Below, piece after piece: positions 14,177 through 24,400 of a stretch of 47,859 nt of DNA. Location of the stretch: NCBI GenBank assembly GCA_934503195.1, contig CAKSVM010000013.1:1-47859 (forward strand), read 5' to 3'. The notes under the pieces are model-generated. The model searched no databases and had not been told where the DNA came from. It worked only from the letters and a program-made list of their open reading frames with translations. Made by a program: the position numbers and the translations under genes. Origin of the DNA: an uncultured Eubacteriales bacterium. Lineage in GTDB: Bacteria > Bacillota > Clostridia > Oscillospirales > CAG-272. The first letter of the stretch is position 1; each line of letters opens with the position of its first letter.

Positions 14177-16594
14177 TCACTTCACAACGATGTTGACAAT
14201 CTTGTTCGGAACCGAAATTTCCTTGACGATCGTCTTGCCCTCGATGAACGGAGTGATCCGCTCGTCGGCCTTGACCAGCGCGATGGCGTCCTCCTTAGAC
14301 GTGTTCATCGGGATCTCCTTCGTGAACTTCAGCTTTCCGCAGACCTGAACCGCGATTTCGACCGTCGTGTCGACCGTCTTCTCATCGTCCCACTCGGGCC
14401 ACTTCGCGACCGCGCAGAGCGTGTCATGTCCGAGTAACTGCCAGAGTTCCTCCGAAAGGTGCGGAGCAAACGGGCAGAGCAGGCGGACAAAGATTCCGAG
14501 CTCGTCCTTCGTCAGGCTTCCGCAGTCGTAAATCTCGTTGATCAGCGTCATCAGAGCCGCGATCGCCGTGTTGAACTTCATGTCCTCGATGTCCTGCGAG
14601 ACCTTCTTTATCGTCTTGTGGAACGCCGACTCGAGCTTCGGTGTAGCACCCTCGCCCTTCGCCATATCGACAAGTCCCGCGACTCTCTCGAGGAAGCGCT
14701 TGCAGCCCTTGACGCTGCTCTCGCTCCACGGCGCCGCCGAGGCGTAATCGCCCATGAAGAGCGTGTAGACTCTGAGAACGTCAGCTCCGTACTCGTCGAC
14801 GACATCGTTCGGGTCGACGACATTGCCCTTCGACTTCGACATCTTCTCGCCGTCCGGACCGAGAATCAGTCCCTGAGCCGTGCGCTTCGCGTAGGGCTCC
14901 TCACAGGGAACCTCGCCGATATCATAGAGGAATCTGTGCCAGAATCTCGAATAAATAAGGTGGCGCGTGACGTGTTCCATACCGCCGTTGTACCAGTCGA
15001 CCGGCATCCAGTATTTGAGAGCTTCCTTTGACGCGAACTCCTTGTCATTGTGCGGGTCGCAGTATCTGAGGAAGTACCACGAGGATCCCGCCCACTGCGG
15101 CATCGTGTCGGTCTCGCGCTTTGCGGGGCGTCCGCACTTCGGGCAGATACAGTTGACAAACGAGTCAATCTTCGCGAGCGGCGACTCTCCGCCCTCTCCG
15201 GGAGCGAAATTCTCGACGTTCGGGAGCTTCAGCGGGAGTTCATCGTAAGGCACGCCGACCATTCCGCAGTGTTCGCAGTGGACGATCGGTATCGGCTCGC
15301 CCCAGTATCTCTGGCGGTTGAAAGCCCAGTCCTTCATCTTGTACTGAACGCCCTTTTCGCCGACTCCCTTCTCCTTCAGGAACTCGAGCATCTTCGCGAT
15401 GGCTTCCTTCTTGGTGGCGATTCCGTTGAGGAACTCCGAGTTGACCATTTCGCCGTCGCCTGTGTAAGCCTCCTTCGAAATGTCGCCGCCCTTTATGACC
15501 TCGATTATGTCGATTCCGAACTTCTTCGCGAAGTCGTAGTCGCGCTCGTCGTGCGCCGGGACAGCCATTATAGCACCCGTGCCGTAACCCATCATTACGT
15601 AGTCGGAGATGTAGATCGGGATCTCCCTGCCGTTCGCCGGGTTGACAGCCTTTATGCCCTCGATTCGGACTCCGGTCTTGTCCTTGACAAGCTGGGTGCG
15701 CTCAAACTCGGTCTTCTTGGCGCACTCGTTCTTGTAGGCCTCGAGCGCGTCGATGTTCTTTATCTGATCGTGATAGGTCTCGATGACCGGATGCTCGGGC
15801 GCGATGACCATGAAGGTGACGCCGAACATCGTGTCGGGACGGGTCGTGTAGATTCTGAGATTTTCGCCGATATCCGCACCCGAGTCGTCAACGAGCTTAA
15901 ACTCGGCGAAAGCGCCCTCGGAGCGACCGATCCAGTTCTCCTGCTGGAGCTTTATATTCGGAAGATAATCAACCTTGTCGAGTCCGGCGAGGAGCTTGTC
16001 GGCGTACTCGGTTATGCGCAGATACCAGACATCCTTCGACTTCTGGACTATGTCGCTGTGGCAGATATCGCACTTGCCGCCCTGAGAATCCTCGTTCGAG
16101 AGGACGACCTTGCAGGAGGGGCAGTAGTTGACGAGAGTCTTCGCGCGGAAGACAAGCCCGGCGTCGAACATCTTGCGGAAGATCCACTGAGTCCACTTGT
16201 AGTAGCCCTCCTCGGTGGTGTCGATGACTCTCGACCAGTCGAACGAGAAGCCGACACGCTTTAACTGAGAGGTGAACTTCGCGATATTCATGTCGGTGAC
16301 CTTGCGCGGATGGATTCCGGTCTTGATCGCGTAGTTCTCGGTCGGCAGACCGTAAGCGTCAAAGCCTATCGGGAAGAGGACGTTGTAGCCCTGCATCCGG
16401 CGCTTTCTCGAGATGACCTCGAGTCCGGAGTAAGCCTTGATGTGTCCGACGTGCATGCCAGCGCCCGACGGATAGGGGAACTCGACGAGTCCGTAGAACT
16501 TCGGCTTCGAGTGATCCTCGGTCGCCTTGAATACGCCGGTCTCTTCCCATTTGTCCTGCCACTTTTTCTCAGCGGCTCTGAAATCATACTTCAT
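14177..16594 (-). CDS. leuS: Leucine--tRNA ligase
   Basis: Class I aminoacyl-tRNA synthetase that charges tRNA-Leu with leucine in the cytoplasm. The HIGH-type motif is in PYPSGAGMHVGHI (about 40-52) and KMSKSKGN is near 575. A zinc-like CPSCK...CDICH segment lies near 155-180, and the editing (CP1) domain has TTRPDTMFGVTF. 805 residues is normal for bacterial LeuS. The ATG at 16594 has AAAGGA about 12 nt upstream. The 76-nt gap to rsfS is too short for a T-box leader, which often controls leuS in Bacillota. A TATAAT near 16609-16614 with a poor -35 may give extra transcription; otherwise it is the last gene of the long run. Confidence 0.97.
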   Translation of the reverse strand: MKYDFRAAEKKWQDKWEETGVFKATEDHSKPKFYGLVEFPYPSGAGMHVGHIKAYSGLEVISRKRRMQGYNVLFPIGFDAYGLPTENYAIKTGIHPRKVTDMNIAKFTSQLKRVGFSFDWSRVIDTTEEGYYKWTQWIFRKMFDAGLVFRAKTLVNYCPSCKVVLSNEDSQGGKCDICHSDIVQKSKDVWYLRITEYADKLLAGLDKVDYLPNIKLQQENWIGRSEGAFAEFKLVDDSGADIGENLRIYTTRPDTMFGVTFMVIAPEHPVIETYHDQIKNIDALEAYKNECAKKTEFERTQLVKDKTGVRIEGIKAVNPANGREIPIYISDYVMMGYGTGAIMAVPAHDERDYDFAKKFGIDIIEVIKGGDISKEAYTGDGEMVNSEFLNGIATKKEAIAKMLEFLKEKGVGEKGVQYKMKDWAFNRQRYWGEPIPIVHCEHCGMVGVPYDELPLKLPNVENFAPGEGGESPLAKIDSFVNCICPKCGRPAKRETDTMPQWAGSSWYFLRYCDPHNDKEFASKEALKYWMPVDWYNGGMEHVTRHLIYSRFWHRFLYDIGEVPCEEPYAKRTAQGLILGPDGEKMSKSKGNVVDPNDVVDEYGADVLRVYTLFMGDYASAAPWSESSVKGCKRFLERVAGLVDMAKGEGATPKLESAFHKTIKKVSQDIEDMKFNTAIAALMTLINEIYDCGSLTKDELGIFVRLLCPFAPHLSEELWQLLGHDTLCAVAKWPEWDDEKTVDTTVEIAVQVCGKLKFTKEIPMNTSKEDAIALVKADERITPFIEGKTIVKEISVPNKIVNIVVK

Positions 16595-16670
16595 TATATA
16601 TCTTGTCCTTTATTATAAATTTGTCAGGTTTTGTTTTCATAGGGCACGTGCCGCAAATCGCGGCGCGGCC

Positions 16671-17069
16671 TCAATCCTTTAGCAATATATCGCTGATATC
16701 CACAGCCTCGGCGTCGCTCCAGAGCTTTTCGAGCTTGAAGAAATCGCGGTTTTCGCGGCTCATGATGTGAACCATCACCGAGCCGAAATCGAGTACTATC
16801 CATTGTCCCTCGCTGTATCCGTCGATCCTCAGAGGAGCGACGCCGCGTAGGGAGAGCTTGTACTCCGCCTCGCCCGCCAGAGCCTTTATGTTCGTGTTCG
16901 ACGTACCGCCGCAGATCACGAAGTAATCCGCGATGATAGTCTGATCGGCGACACGGAGGAGCTTTATGTCGCGCGCCTTCTTAAGGTCAAGCGCGCGGAC
17001 GAGTTCCTTCGCAAGCTCGATCGGCTCAGCGTTCTCAAGAGACGGAAGTTCGGGTGTCATGTTGTCCAT
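16671..17069 (-). CDS. rsfS: Ribosome silencing factor RsfS (iojap family)
   Basis: RsfS binds large-subunit protein uL14 and blocks joining of the subunits, lowering translation in starvation. The 132 residues contain the family core: LDLKKARDIKLLRV, FVICGGTSNTNIKALA, GEGWIV-like SEGQWIVLDFGSVMVHIM and YYxLE-like FFKLEKLW. AAAGGA sits 8 nt before the ATG at 17069. It follows an LCP gene by 19 nt in the nadD-yqeK-LCP-rsfS order typical of Clostridia. Its gap to leuS (76 nt) holds a 5-bp hairpin without a T tract. Confidence 0.94.
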   Translation of the reverse strand: MDNMTPELPSLENAEPIELAKELVRALDLKKARDIKLLRVADQTIIADYFVICGGTSNTNIKALAGEAEYKLSLRGVAPLRIDGYSEGQWIVLDFGSVMVHIMSRENRDFFKLEKLWSDAEAVDISDILLKD

Positions 17070-17088
17070 TTATATTATCCTTTCTGCG

Positions 17089-18327
17089 TTATTTCAAAGT
17101 TATATCGAGTTCGCCCTCGTCGATCTCCTCGCCCGTCTTGACGTCAGGCTTGACCTCGACGGCGACATCATCGGGAGCGGCGTTGTAGATCCGGTTGAAA
17201 GCCGGGCTGTCCTCGTCGGTGAAGGCCTCGGTCTTGTCAAACATAGCGTCGGTTATCGGCGTGTCGTAGACATTGAAGTAGGTGTTGATCATGTCAAGCG
17301 CGGACGCGCGGTTCATGCAGTAGTACCATGCTCCCGACTCGGTCTGGAGCGCCGCGCCGTGAAGAGTCATCATCGAGATGTTGTTCATGTCAACCCCGAG
17401 AAGCTCCTTGGCATAAATGATAATGTCGGCGAGCGGAACGTCGGTCGTGACGTACTTGAAGACTTGCTCGGCGAGCTTCGGTATCGTCGAGACGGTCATC
17501 TTCGCCTTAAGCTGCTTGAATAGCGCGGTCAAGAACATCTTCTGCGCGTCTATGCGTCCGATGTCGGCCTGAACGTATCCGCTCCTGAAGCGGACGAACA
17601 TCTCGGCCTTCTTTCCGTCAAGCAGCTGCGATCCGGCTTTTAAGTGAATATACAGATTCTGATCGGGATCCTCATAATCCATATCGTACGGAACGTCCAT
17701 CGAAACTCCGCCGATCGCGTCGATTATCCCGCGGAAGCCCTCGAGGTTGACGTGCGCGTAGCCGTCGATCTGGATGCAGAGCGTCTTTTCGAGAAGCTCG
17801 CACATTCCGGCCATTCCGGCCTTGAGAAGCTCCTCCTGCGACAGCGACGGATCCTTTGAGTAGGCCGCGCCGCGCATTGTCACCATAGTCGTGTTGATTC
17901 GTCCGCGCACACGGTCGATCTCAATGTAGGTGTCACGCGGAATCTGCATCACCGCGAGACTTCCCTCTTTCATATTGAAGTTTACAAGCATTATGACGTC
18001 GGTGTTCCATGCCGCCGCGTCGCGCCCGACGACAAGGAAGTTCACACTCTCGGTGTCGCGCGTGAAATTGCCTGACGGCGTTGACGGCTCGGTCGTCACC
18101 TCGGGCGGAGTGTCGGAATCGGGAGCCGTGGTCTCCTTAGGCGGATCGGTCTCGGTGCCGAACGGAACCCCGGTGTCGACCGACGGACGGTATAATTTCA
18201 GAAACGCGGCCGTGCCGCAGATGATCGCGAGGATCAGCACTATCACGACGGCAAGCACTATCTTCACGACCGGAATCCGGCTTTTCTTTGCCGGATGGCG
18301 TTTTTGCAGAGTGTTATTGTTTTTCAA
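17089..18327 (-). CDS. LytR-CpsA-Psr (LCP) family cell-wall glycopolymer ligase
   Basis: LCP proteins transfer teichoic acid or other glycopolymer precursors from a lipid carrier to peptidoglycan on the outer membrane face. A basic cytoplasmic head (1-20) and one transmembrane helix (about 21-45) are followed by a Pro/Thr-rich spacer and the LCP domain: VNFLVVGRDA, TDVIMLVNFN, MQIPRDTYIEI, RINTTMV, then IDAIGGVSMDVP and FVRFRSG. The arginines typical of pyrophosphate binding are present. The start is TTG at 18327 with AGGA 8 nt upstream, overlapping the end of yqeK by 14 nt. The polymer attached is unknown. Confidence 0.92.
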   Translation of the reverse strand: MKNNNTLQKRHPAKKSRIPVVKIVLAVVIVLILAIICGTAAFLKLYRPSVDTGVPFGTETDPPKETTAPDSDTPPEVTTEPSTPSGNFTRDTESVNFLVVGRDAAAWNTDVIMLVNFNMKEGSLAVMQIPRDTYIEIDRVRGRINTTMVTMRGAAYSKDPSLSQEELLKAGMAGMCELLEKTLCIQIDGYAHVNLEGFRGIIDAIGGVSMDVPYDMDYEDPDQNLYIHLKAGSQLLDGKKAEMFVRFRSGYVQADIGRIDAQKMFLTALFKQLKAKMTVSTIPKLAEQVFKYVTTDVPLADIIIYAKELLGVDMNNISMMTLHGAALQTESGAWYYCMNRASALDMINTYFNVYDTPITDAMFDKTEAFTDEDSPAFNRIYNAAPDDVAVEVKPDVKTGEEIDEGELDITLK

Positions 18328-18958
18328 ATTCTCTTTCCTCTATCAGAAAATTTCGGGCTTCAACGGTATCGCGGTGTATCTGCGACCCGTCCCCGATGAG
18401 TCCCTTGATAGTCATGTCGAATAAAATTATCAGAGTGTCGCGAAGCACCGAATCCTTCGCCGCCTTGTCCTTTGCCGCCGGAATTCTGTCCCAGAAGTAT
18501 TTCCGAAGCTCCACACAGTCGGGAAAGGTCCGCGTGTCCTCGATGTAGTCGGCGAGATACAGAAGCTTTTCGCCGATATTCATGCCGGCCTTTCCGGTCG
18601 TGTGATAAAGCACCGCGCCGTAGACCGTTTCGTTATAAAACTCCGGAAATTTCGCCTTTATCGTCTCGGCCGCCGTTTTAGCGTGGAAGATCTTCGGCGT
18701 CAGCTTTTCGCCGTTTGTGTAGGGAATCCCGTATTCGTCGCAGAGCTTCAGCTGCTCGGCGAGCGAAAGCGGCTTCGTTATGTCGTGGAGCAGCGCGGCC
18801 GCGCGCAGATCGTATTCCTCGTCCGGCGCGTAGATTCCGGCGAGCTTCGCGATCTCACGCTCAACGCCGTACGTGTGCAAAAGCCGCTTGCCGCCGATGT
18901 AGTCCTTGATCCTCTCGCGGAGCTTCGCGAGATTTTTTTCCTTCTCCTCAGTGATCAT
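18314..18958 (-). CDS. yqeK: HD-domain phosphohydrolase YqeK (Ap4A hydrolase family)
   Basis: YqeK-type HD proteins cleave diadenosine tetraphosphate symmetrically to two ADP using iron. The 214 residues show HTYGVEREIAKLA, the HD pair in ALLHDITKP, and later H residues in ILYHTTG-like VLYHTTGKAGM, as in the family. It overlaps nadD by 11 nt upstream and the LCP gene by 14 nt downstream, so the three are coupled. In some bacteria NadD and YqeK are fused, which fits the adjacency. The family and neighbours are clear; the exact substrate is by analogy. Confidence 0.92.
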   Translation of the reverse strand: MITEEKEKNLAKLRERIKDYIGGKRLLHTYGVEREIAKLAGIYAPDEEYDLRAAALLHDITKPLSLAEQLKLCDEYGIPYTNGEKLTPKIFHAKTAAETIKAKFPEFYNETVYGAVLYHTTGKAGMNIGEKLLYLADYIEDTRTFPDCVELRKYFWDRIPAAKDKAAKDSVLRDTLIILFDMTIKGLIGDGSQIHRDTVEARNFLIEEREFEKQ

Positions 18959-19565
18959 TTGATTTCTCCTTGTAGAGAGCGTTTTTTTCGATATATTCAG
19001 CCACGCCGCCGGGAACCAGACCCTTTATATCCTCTCCGCCCGAAATCATCGCGCGCAGAGCGGTCGACGAAACCGGAAAGGGCCTGTCGTCTATAAAGTG
19101 TATTCTCGCCCCGAAGCGCGACTTGTATTCGTAAGTTTTCCTCTGAATAAGCTCAAAGGTCTCCGGCTCGTCCTCGCGGCGCATAAGGACTATGTCCGAA
19201 AGCTCAAATATCTGCTCCGACTCATACCATGAGTCGAGCGTCAGGAACATATCGGTTCCCACGAGCATATAAAGCTCGTTCCCCGGCGCGAAGCTTTTCA
19301 GCGTGTTCACAGTGTAGCTCTTTCCGCCGCGCGAGATCTCAAAATCCGAAACCTCGATCCGGCTGTCCGCGCCGTAAAACGCGATCCGCGCCATTTCGAG
19401 CCGATCCTTCGCCGACGCGCCCTCGACCGCCGCCTTGTGAGGCGGAGTCGCCGTCGGGATTATAAGAAGCTTATCAAGCCCGAAGGCTCCGAGAAAATCC
19501 TTCGCCGCGCGGATATGACCGTAATGGATCGGCGAAAACGTGCCGCCGTAGATCCCCAGTCTCAT
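18948..19565 (-). CDS. nadD: Nicotinate-nucleotide adenylyltransferase
   Basis: NadD makes deamido-NAD from nicotinate mononucleotide and ATP, the step before NAD synthetase. The nucleotidyltransferase motif GGTFSPIHYGHI (6-17, with HxGH) and the C-terminal VSSTALR (ISSTxxR type) are present in 205 residues. Its ATG at 19565 overlaps the yhbY stop as ATGA. It is cytoplasmic and coupled to yqeK. Confidence 0.95.
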   Translation of the reverse strand: MRLGIYGGTFSPIHYGHIRAAKDFLGAFGLDKLLIIPTATPPHKAAVEGASAKDRLEMARIAFYGADSRIEVSDFEISRGGKSYTVNTLKSFAPGNELYMLVGTDMFLTLDSWYESEQIFELSDIVLMRREDEPETFELIQRKTYEYKSRFGARIHFIDDRPFPVSSTALRAMISGGEDIKGLVPGGVAEYIEKNALYKEKSNDH

Positions 19566-19864
19566 TTTCCGAGCGCATCAAGGTCGATCGTCTTGTGGTC
19601 GACCGACTCGCGGTAGAGAACGAATCTCGTTCCGATGACCTGAACAACGTCCGCGCCGACTCTTCCGGAGATCTCGTCTGCCGCTTCCTTCGCGCTGTAT
19701 TCGGAATTTTCAAGTACGCGGAGTTTTATGAGTTCGCGTGCCTCAAGCGCGTTTCCGATCTGCTCGCACATATTGTCGTTGACGCCGCCCTTGCCGACCT
19801 GAAAAATCGTGTCGAGCATGGCTCCCATCTTCCGGAGTCCCGCGCGCTGTTTGCTTGTAAGCAT
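19562..19864 (-). CDS. yhbY: YhbY-type RNA-binding protein (CRM domain)
   Basis: A 100-residue single CRM (CRS1/YhbY) domain, with LTSKQRAGLRKMGAML at the start and the VGKGGVND loop (GxxG type) that binds RNA. Members associate with pre-50S ribosomal particles. AGGAG lies 6 nt before the ATG at 19864, and the stop overlaps nadD. The conserved yhbY-nadD-yqeK-rsfS order supports a ribosome-related role. Confidence 0.92.
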   Translation of the reverse strand: MLTSKQRAGLRKMGAMLDTIFQVGKGGVNDNMCEQIGNALEARELIKLRVLENSEYSAKEAADEISGRVGADVVQVIGTRFVLYRESVDHKTIDLDALGK

Positions 19865-19888
19865 ATTTTTCTCCTGTTTTGTGATTTT

Positions 19889-20488
19889 TTAACCCTTTAT
19901 CGCCATGGCGAACGCCTTTATGAATTCGCGCATCGCCTTTCCCCTGTGGCTGACCGAGTTTTTTTCCTCAGGCGTAAGCTCGGCGAAGGTCTTTCCGAAT
20001 GGCTCGTAGTAGAATAACGGATCGTATCCGAAGCCGTCGGCTCCCCTCGGCTCGCTGAGAATCCTTCCCTCGCAGAAGCCGTCGCGGACAATCTCGCGCC
20101 CGTCCGGGAATTCGCAGGTGACGACCGTTCTGAATCTCGCCGTCCGCTTTTCGTCGGGAACGTTTTCAAGAGCCTTCAGAAGCTTCGCGTTGTTCTTCTC
20201 GTCGGTAGCGCCCTCGCCCGAATATCTCGCCGAATACACTCCCGGCGCGCCGCAAAGCGCGTCAACCTCCAGTCCCGAATCATCCGCGACTCCGATATAA
20301 CCGAGCCTTGCCGGAACGAGAGCCTTTATCTTCGAGTTTTCGGCAAAGGTCCTGCCATCCTCGACTATCTCGTCGTGAAAACCGATGTCGTCGAGTGAGA
20401 GTACAGTTATATCAGACGAGATTTCCTTAAGAAAAGTTTCAAGTTCGCGGATCTTTTTTTTGTTTCTCGACGCGAGAACCACCTTCAT
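19889..20488 (-). CDS. rdgB: XTP/dITP diphosphatase (non-canonical purine NTP pyrophosphatase)
   Basis: This Ham1/RdgB family enzyme removes pyrophosphate from ITP, dITP and XTP, keeping them out of nucleic acids. The 199 residues show SRNKKKIRELE (substrate motif), ADDSGLEVDALCGAPGVYSARYSG, and GADGFGYDPLFY, then KNSVSHRGKA near the end. Two in-frame ATGs exist: 20494 overlaps the ftsY stop, but GAGG sits 7 nt before the ATG at 20488, which I prefer. It is translationally coupled or nearly so to ftsY. Confidence 0.94.
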   Translation of the reverse strand: MKVVLASRNKKKIRELETFLKEISSDITVLSLDDIGFHDEIVEDGRTFAENSKIKALVPARLGYIGVADDSGLEVDALCGAPGVYSARYSGEGATDEKNNAKLLKALENVPDEKRTARFRTVVTCEFPDGREIVRDGFCEGRILSEPRGADGFGYDPLFYYEPFGKTFAELTPEEKNSVSHRGKAMREFIKAFAMAIKG

Positions 20489-20490
20489 CG

Positions 20491-21405
20491 TCATTCCTCG
20501 CTTTCAAACAGCGCGTCGACAAAGTCCTTCGCGTTGAATTCCTGCATATCGTCATACTTCTCGCCGACTCCGATGAACTTCACCGGAATGTCGAGTTCCT
20601 TCTTGATCGAGAAGACAATTCCGCCCTTCGCCGTGCCATCAAGCTTCGTTAAGATAAGTCCGGTGATATCCGCCGCGTGCTTGAATTCCTTCGCCTGCGA
20701 GACGGCGTTCTGTCCGGTTGTCGCGTCGAGGACGAGCAGAGTCTCGCGCGCCGCGCCCGGAAGCTCGCGCTCGATGACGCGGTTGATCTTCGCGAGCTCG
20801 TCCATGAGATTCTTCTTGTTGTGAAGACGTCCGGCAGTGTCGACAATCAGAACGTCGGCGTTGCGCTTCTTCGCGGCGTTCACCGCGTCAAACACGACGG
20901 CCGCCGGATCCGCGCCCTCATTGTGCTTTATAAGTTCGACTCCGACCCGATCCGCCCAGATCTGAAGCTGATCAATCGCCGCCGCGCGGAAGGTGTCGGC
21001 CGCCGCGAGCATGACGTGCTTGCCCTGATCCTTAAGCCGATGCGCGATCTTGGCGATCGAGGTTGTCTTTCCGACGCCGTTGACGCCGATAACAAGGATA
21101 ACCGAAGGCGTCGTCGAGAGATCAAGCGGCTCACCGTCGCCGATCATCCCGACCAGAATATCGCAGAGAGCCTTCCGGCACTCATCAGGATCCGAAATAC
21201 GCTCCTCCTTTATCCGGTCGCGGAGCTGCTCAATTATCTCCTCGGTAGAGTTCACGCCGACATCGGCCATTATAAGAAGCTCCTCAAGCTCCTCAAGCAT
21301 ATCCTCATCGACCTTGACAAAGTTCTTGAAAAGGTTGTTTACCTGCTTGAAAATCGCGTTTTTGGTCTTTGTAAGACCCTCTTTAAGTTTTTCAAAAAAT
21401 CCCAT
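20491..21405 (-). CDS. ftsY: Signal recognition particle receptor FtsY
   Basis: FtsY is the membrane-docking GTPase that receives SRP-ribosome complexes. 304 residues contain the N domain (1-90) and the G domain with GVNGVGKTT (107-115), DTAGR (189-193) and TKLDGTAKGG (253-262). The acidic A domain of enterobacteria is absent; the short N-terminal amphipathic stretch EKLKEGLTKTKNAIFK probably binds membrane. AAAGGGAG precedes the ATG at 21405, 11 nt after smc. Its RNA partner is encoded at 41832-42110. Confidence 0.97.
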   Translation of the reverse strand: MGFFEKLKEGLTKTKNAIFKQVNNLFKNFVKVDEDMLEELEELLIMADVGVNSTEEIIEQLRDRIKEERISDPDECRKALCDILVGMIGDGEPLDLSTTPSVILVIGVNGVGKTTSIAKIAHRLKDQGKHVMLAAADTFRAAAIDQLQIWADRVGVELIKHNEGADPAAVVFDAVNAAKKRNADVLIVDTAGRLHNKKNLMDELAKINRVIERELPGAARETLLVLDATTGQNAVSQAKEFKHAADITGLILTKLDGTAKGGIVFSIKKELDIPVKFIGVGEKYDDMQEFNAKDFVDALFESEE

Positions 21406-21416
21406 ATGCTCTCCCT

Positions 21417-24400
21417 TTATAGTTTCTCTTTGCCGTTTTGCTCGGCGGACTCAAGGCTCTCCTCGGCCTCGTCCATGTCGAGGGTAAGTACCTTCGAGAT
21501 TCCGCGCTCCTGCATCGTGACGCCGTAAATCCGGTCGGCGATCTCCATCGTTCCGCGTCTGTGTGTGATGACGATGAACTGCGTTCTGTCCGAATAGCGT
21601 TTCAGATAATCCGCGAACCGGAAAACGTTCGACTCGTCCAGCGCGGCCTCGATCTCGTCAAAGATACAGAACGGCGTCGGATTCACGCGTAAAATCGCGA
21701 AAATGAGCGCGATCGCCACAAACGCCTGCTCGCCTCCCGAGAGAAGCGTCAGACTCTTGATGATCTTTCCGGGCGGCGCGACGCGGATCTCGATTCCCGA
21801 TTCAAGCACGTTCTCGGGGTCGGTCAGCGAAAGCTCACAGCTTCCGCCGCCGAAAAGCTCAGAGAAAACCTCCTTGAAGTTCCGGTCAATCTCGGCAAAC
21901 GCCGACGAGAAGGTCTCGCGCATCTCGACCTCAAGCTTGAAGATTATCTCAAGCAGATTCTCCTTCGAACTCCTGAGGTCGTTTATCTGCGTCGTCATGA
22001 AATCGTAGCGTTTCTTAACCTCGGCGTACTCGTCGATCGCCGAGAGATTCACCCCGCCCAGAGCCTTCAGCTTCGCGCGGTAGTCGTTCTGCTCCGAGAT
22101 GACCTCGGAGCGGTTTTCATCGTTCACCTCGGGATATCCGCATTCAAGCGCGGTCGTGTAGGTAAGCTCGTAGTCCTCCCAGAGTCTCGCGGTCAGCTTG
22201 TCGATTCCGGCTGAAAGATCCTTCTGCTTTGACTCGGCGATTGTGAGATTCCGGAACGAAATCTCCTTGTCGGCCGTCTTTTCGCGGATCTTCGCGCGCA
22301 GGGAATTTATCTTCTGCTCGTATTCGAGATTTTTCGCCGAGAGATCAGACCGCTCCTTTTCAAGCCCTCCGACCTTTTCACCGAGCCTTGAAAGCTCGTC
22401 TCTCATTTTCCGAAGCTCTTCCCCGGCGTCGGAATTCTGCTTTTCAAGCCCTTCGCGCAGTTCCTCGTTGTCCCTTGCCGCCGATTCGTTCTCTTCGATA
22501 TTATTCTTTGTCTCAGAGAGCTTCTCCCCGGCCGTCTCGACATCCTTCGCGGCCTCGGCGCGGCTGACCATGAGTCCGCTTCTTTCGGCTTCAAGCTCCT
22601 CGGCGCGGATATCGAGATCTCCGAGTTCGGAAGCCTCGGCCGCGCGCTTTTCGGCAATCAGCCTGTTCGCCTCCCCGATCTCGTCGGATTCCTTCTTAAG
22701 CTTCGCGATTCCCTCGGCGCGCTCGTCAAATCCGGATTTTATCTTTTCAAGGTCGCGTCCCAGCGACTCAATCATGTTCCGCTCGCCGCCAAGCTGGCTC
22801 TTTATGACCTCAAGCTGTGTGTTCTCCGCGCCCGAAAGCGACGAGAGCATTGAGTTCTGCGCCGAAAGCTCGGATATCTCGCGGGACTTCGCGGCGATCC
22901 GGCGGTCGCATTCGTTCTGCGAGTTCTTGTTGTCCTCGAGAATTTTCGAAAGCGCGGCGACGTCGTTCTTAAGCTTCTCTGTCTCGCTCTTACGGGTCAG
23001 CATTCCCGAGTCGCGCTTTGCCGAACCGCCCGTGAACGAGCCTCCGGCGTTTATCACCTGACCGTCGACCGTGACGATTCTCGTCCGGTATCCGGTCGCC
23101 TTCGCCATGACCGACGCGTTGTCGATGTTGTCAAAGATCAGCGTCGACGCGAGAAGATTCCGGATTATTCCCGAGAATTTCTCGTCAAATTTTATCACGC
23201 TGTCGCAGGTGCCGATGTATCCGGCGTACTTCCTGCACTCCGAATCGGGAATCGGACTGTACCGCGGCTTCATCGAGGTGATCGGATAGAAGGTCGCGCG
23301 TCCGGCGTTTTTCTTCTTTAAGTAGGCGATAGCCGCCTTGGCGGTCGACTCGTCGTCGACGATGATATTCTGAATGTTCGCCCCGAGCGCGGTCTCGACG
23401 GCGAGGACATATCTCGCGCCGACATCGATCAGTCTCGAAACCGGGCCCCAGATTCTTCCACCGTTTCCCTCCGACGTGACCGGGCGCGTTCCCTCGATCT
23501 TCCCGGCCTCGTATTCGCTCATCAAGAATCTTACGCTCTGGGAATATCCCTCGAAAAGCTCCTCCATGCGGCGGATCGCGTCGATGCGGTGCTTTTTCGC
23601 CGTGTAGTCGAGGTAAGCCGTGTTCGCCGCGTCGATAAGATCCTGCTTTTCCTTCTTGACCGCTTCTACCTCGGCCGAGAGCTTAGCCGATTTTTCCTTT
23701 ATCTCATCGGCTCTCGCCTTATATCCGGCGATCGCCTTCTCGGCCTTTTCGGCGCGGTCGGAAAGAAGCGTGGAGCTTTCGGTGTAGCGTTTTATCTCAC
23801 TTTCAAGCGACTCGGTCTTCTCGCTGTCGTTCTTCTCGGTCGTGTCGAGAACCGAGAGCCGGATTTTCAGCTCGACAAGTCTTTCCTCGCCGCGCTTCTG
23901 CTCGGCAAGCTCATCGTCGAGCTTTTTCGCCAGAGCCGTCCGTTTTTCGCGGGTTCCGGCGAGTTCCGACTCGGTGCCGCTGAGCTTTCCGGTGAGTTCC
24001 GCGAGCTTTTCCCGGCACTCCGAAAGCGTCTTCTCAGACTCCGTGAGTCTCACCGACAGCTCCTCACCCTTTGTTTTCAACTTCTCCCGCGTCGCGATCC
24101 GTTCGGATATCTGCTCCTCGCGGTGAGAAATGTTGTTCTCGGTGAGCTTTATTTTATTGTCAAGCTCGTGAATCGACCTGTTCGAGTCGTCGAGCTGTCT
24201 TTGCGTCTGTTCGTATTTGTATTTTGATTCCTGCGAGGCCTCGAAAACTCTCTCGTTCTGATTTTCAAGCGTTGAGAGTGCCTCGCTCACAATGTCGAAT
24301 TCGTTCTTCGCGAGAGCCAGATTGTCGTCGGCCGCTTTGAGGTCGGCTCTGATCCTGTTCATGTCGTAGATCCAGAGCGAAACGTCGTCGCGCTTCTTGA

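Noticed and set aside
16595..16670. Possible T-box leader for leuS
   Set aside because: Only 76 nt are available and no T-box sequence or terminator is visible.
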